DNA of 64,000 nucleotides, from positions 24,948,501-25,012,500 of the forward strand of contig NC_091094.1 of the NCBI RefSeq assembly GCF_024713975.1, written 5' to 3'. This stretch comes from Paralichthys olivaceus (lineage: Eukaryota; Chordata; Actinopteri; Pleuronectiformes; Paralichthyidae). This document shows, one piece after another, positions 62,701 through 64,000 of the stretch. Below the pieces are notes generated by a model. It ran no database searches. It was not told the origin of the DNA and saw nothing but the letters and a program-made list of their open reading frames with translations. Numbering within the stretch: the first letter of the stretch is position 1; the number at the start of each line of letters is the position of its first letter. The position numbers and the translations under genes are program-made.

Positions 62701-64000
62701 AGAAAGAGCTTTCTCCTCCTTACTGCTGGAGTAGATGCTGCTGCTGTCGCTTGCATCGGACTCACTGCTATGCGCTGTTATAGAGGGAAGGTTATTCTTT
62801 AATCCTTCATCCTCAGTCAAAGGGTATATGTTGGACTTCCCCTCTATATACCCACCAGAGGTTGAGATTGACACCCTTTGTATAGAGTGACAGGCCTCAG
62901 CAGAAAGAGCTTTCTCCTCCTCACTGCTGGAGTAGATGCTGCTGCTGTAGCCCAAATCAGACTCGCTGCCAGGCACTGTTATAGAGGGAAGGTTACTCTT
63001 GACTCCATCCTCAGTCGAAGGGTATATGTTTGACTTCCCCTCTATATGCCCAGCAGAGGTTGAGATTGACACCCTTTGAATAGAGTGACAGGCCTCAGCA
63101 GAAAGAGCTTTCTCCTCCTGACTGCTGGAGAAGATGCTGCTGCTGTAGCCCAAATCAGACTTGCTGCCAGGCACTGTTATAGAGGGAAGGTCATTCTTGA
63201 CTCCTTCATCCTCAGTCGAAGGGTATATGTTGGACTTCCCCTCTATATACCCAGCAGAGGTTGGGATTGACACCCTTTGAATAGAGTGACAGGCCTCAGC
63301 AGAAAGAGCTTTCTCCTCCTCACTGCTGGAGTAGATGCTGCTGCTGTAGCCCAAATCAGACTCGCTGCCAGGCACTGTTATAGAGGGAAGGTCATTCTTT
63401 ACTCCTTCATCCTCAGTTGAAGGGTATATGTTTGACTTCCCCTGTATATACCCAGCAGAGGTTGAGATTGACACCCTTTGAATAGAGTGACAGGCCTCAG
63501 CAGAAAGAGCTTTCTCCTCCTGACTGCTGGAGAAGATGCTGCTGCTGTAGCCCAAATCAGACTTGCTGCCAGGCACTGTTATAGAGGGAAGGTCATTCTT
63601 GACTCCTTCATCCTCAGTCGAAGGGTATATGTTGGACTTCCCCTCTATATACCCAGCAGAGGTTGGGATTGACACCCTTTGAATAGAGTGACAGGCCTCA
63701 GCAGAAAGAGCTTTCTCCTCCTTACTGCTGGAGTAGATGCTGCTGCTGTCGCTTGTATCGGACTCACTGCTATGCGCTGTTATAGAGGGAAGGTTATTCT
63801 TTACTCCTTCATCCTCAGTCGAAGGGTATATGTTGGACTTCCCCTCTGTATACCCACCAGAGGTTGAGATTGACACCCTTTGTATAGAATGACAGGCCTC
63901 AGCAGAAAGAGGTTTCTCCTCCTCACTGCTGGAGTAGATGCTGCTGCTGTAGCCCAAATCAGACTCGCTGCCAGGCACTGTTATAGAGGGAAGGTCATTC
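59705..64000 (-). CDS. USP37/29/26-like protease, copy 7 (5' part beyond the window)
   Basis: Exons in coding order within the window: exon 3 from the window edge to 61979, then 61757-61888, 61509-61629, 61239-61390, 60979-61078, 60783-60859, 60323-60446, 60151-60205, 59880-60031, 59705-59722. At least ten repeats are visible. All catalytic motifs are present. It shares THYSLV, ERPLVL, DLGYSS (five visible) and the KEN motif with copies 5 and 6, plus their 18-bp intron insertion. Exons 1 and 2 and the start of exon 3 lie past position 64000, so total length is unknown. The gene is cut by the window and shows no sign of being broken. Confidence 0.85.
61979..64000 (-). repeat. Exon 3 repeat tract, copy 7: at least ten 67-aa repeats (cut by window edge)
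   Basis: A GY-type repeat pair found once in copies 5 and 6 occurs twice here (PGSKSDLGY type at about 63125-63160 and 63525-63565), so this copy has its own local duplication. Confidence 0.9.

Larger units (their letters stand above)
7820..64000 (-). repeat. Head-to-tail array of seven USP-gene units (last one partial)
   Basis: Taking the landmark agctacatgaatcac as unit start, units begin at 7820, 14841, 22307, 29776, 39459, 49234 and 57998. Unit lengths are 7021, 7466, 7469, 9683, 9775 and 8764 bp; the seventh is cut by the window edge. Each unit holds downstream sequence, one hAT-type MITE, one 12-exon USP gene on the - strand, and 1.7-2 kb of upstream sequence. Most length difference comes from the number of 201-bp repeats in exon 3. 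Units differ elsewhere by scattered substitutions and a few small indels. The array continues past the right edge. Confidence 0.95.

Overview
The window is animal DNA from a bony fish, most likely a spiny-rayed (percomorph) teleost. Introns have GT-AG boundaries, most genes are split, and the transposon debris (Tc1-like, L1-like LINE, hAT-type MITE) is typical of fish. There are no bacterial features and no viral or retroviral element that I could recognise.

Left part (1-7.8 kb, single-copy). A TATA promoter and a probable non-coding first exon (about 1361-1464) lead into a five-exon coding region (2376-4600, + strand). It encodes a 176-residue F-box-associated (FBA) domain protein of the NCCRP1/FBXO2/FBXO6/FBXO44 family, without an F-box. 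A decayed Tc1-like transposon (about 4743-5638), a GC-richer repeat-like stretch and the 3' piece of an L1-like LINE (about 6555-7819) follow.

Right part (7.82 kb to the window end). This is a head-to-tail array of seven units, each with one gene on the - strand; the seventh runs off the edge. I rebuilt the gene as 12 exons with consistent phases. It encodes a ubiquitin-specific protease of the USP37/USP29/USP26 type. The compact catalytic domain keeps the Cys, His and Asn/Asp residues. In place of the usual N-terminal PH domain there is a short N-myristoylation-type start (MGNFLS), a basic/aromatic patch, and one giant exon made of 67-residue (201-bp) Ser/Glu-rich repeats. Repeat number is 7, 7, 7, 18, 18, 13 and at least 10 in units 1-7, giving predicted proteins of 849, 848, 849, 1587, 1586 and 1249 residues, with the last incomplete. 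All copies look intact in the parts visible.

Each unit also carries one hAT-type MITE just downstream of the gene, flanked by the same 8-bp target duplication, so the MITE inserted before the array grew. Unit periods are 7021 (first unit, shorter at its edge), 7466, 7469, 9683, 9775 and 8764 bp. Units 1-3 form one class and 5-7 another; unit 4 is a hybrid. Units 1 and 3 resemble each other more than either resembles unit 2.

The main discovery candidate is this amplified deubiquitinase family: probably membrane-tethered, with a repeat tail that changes length and candidate degron content from copy to copy. Sequence reading alone cannot show that the genes are expressed, or that the assembly is correct across such near-identical repeats.
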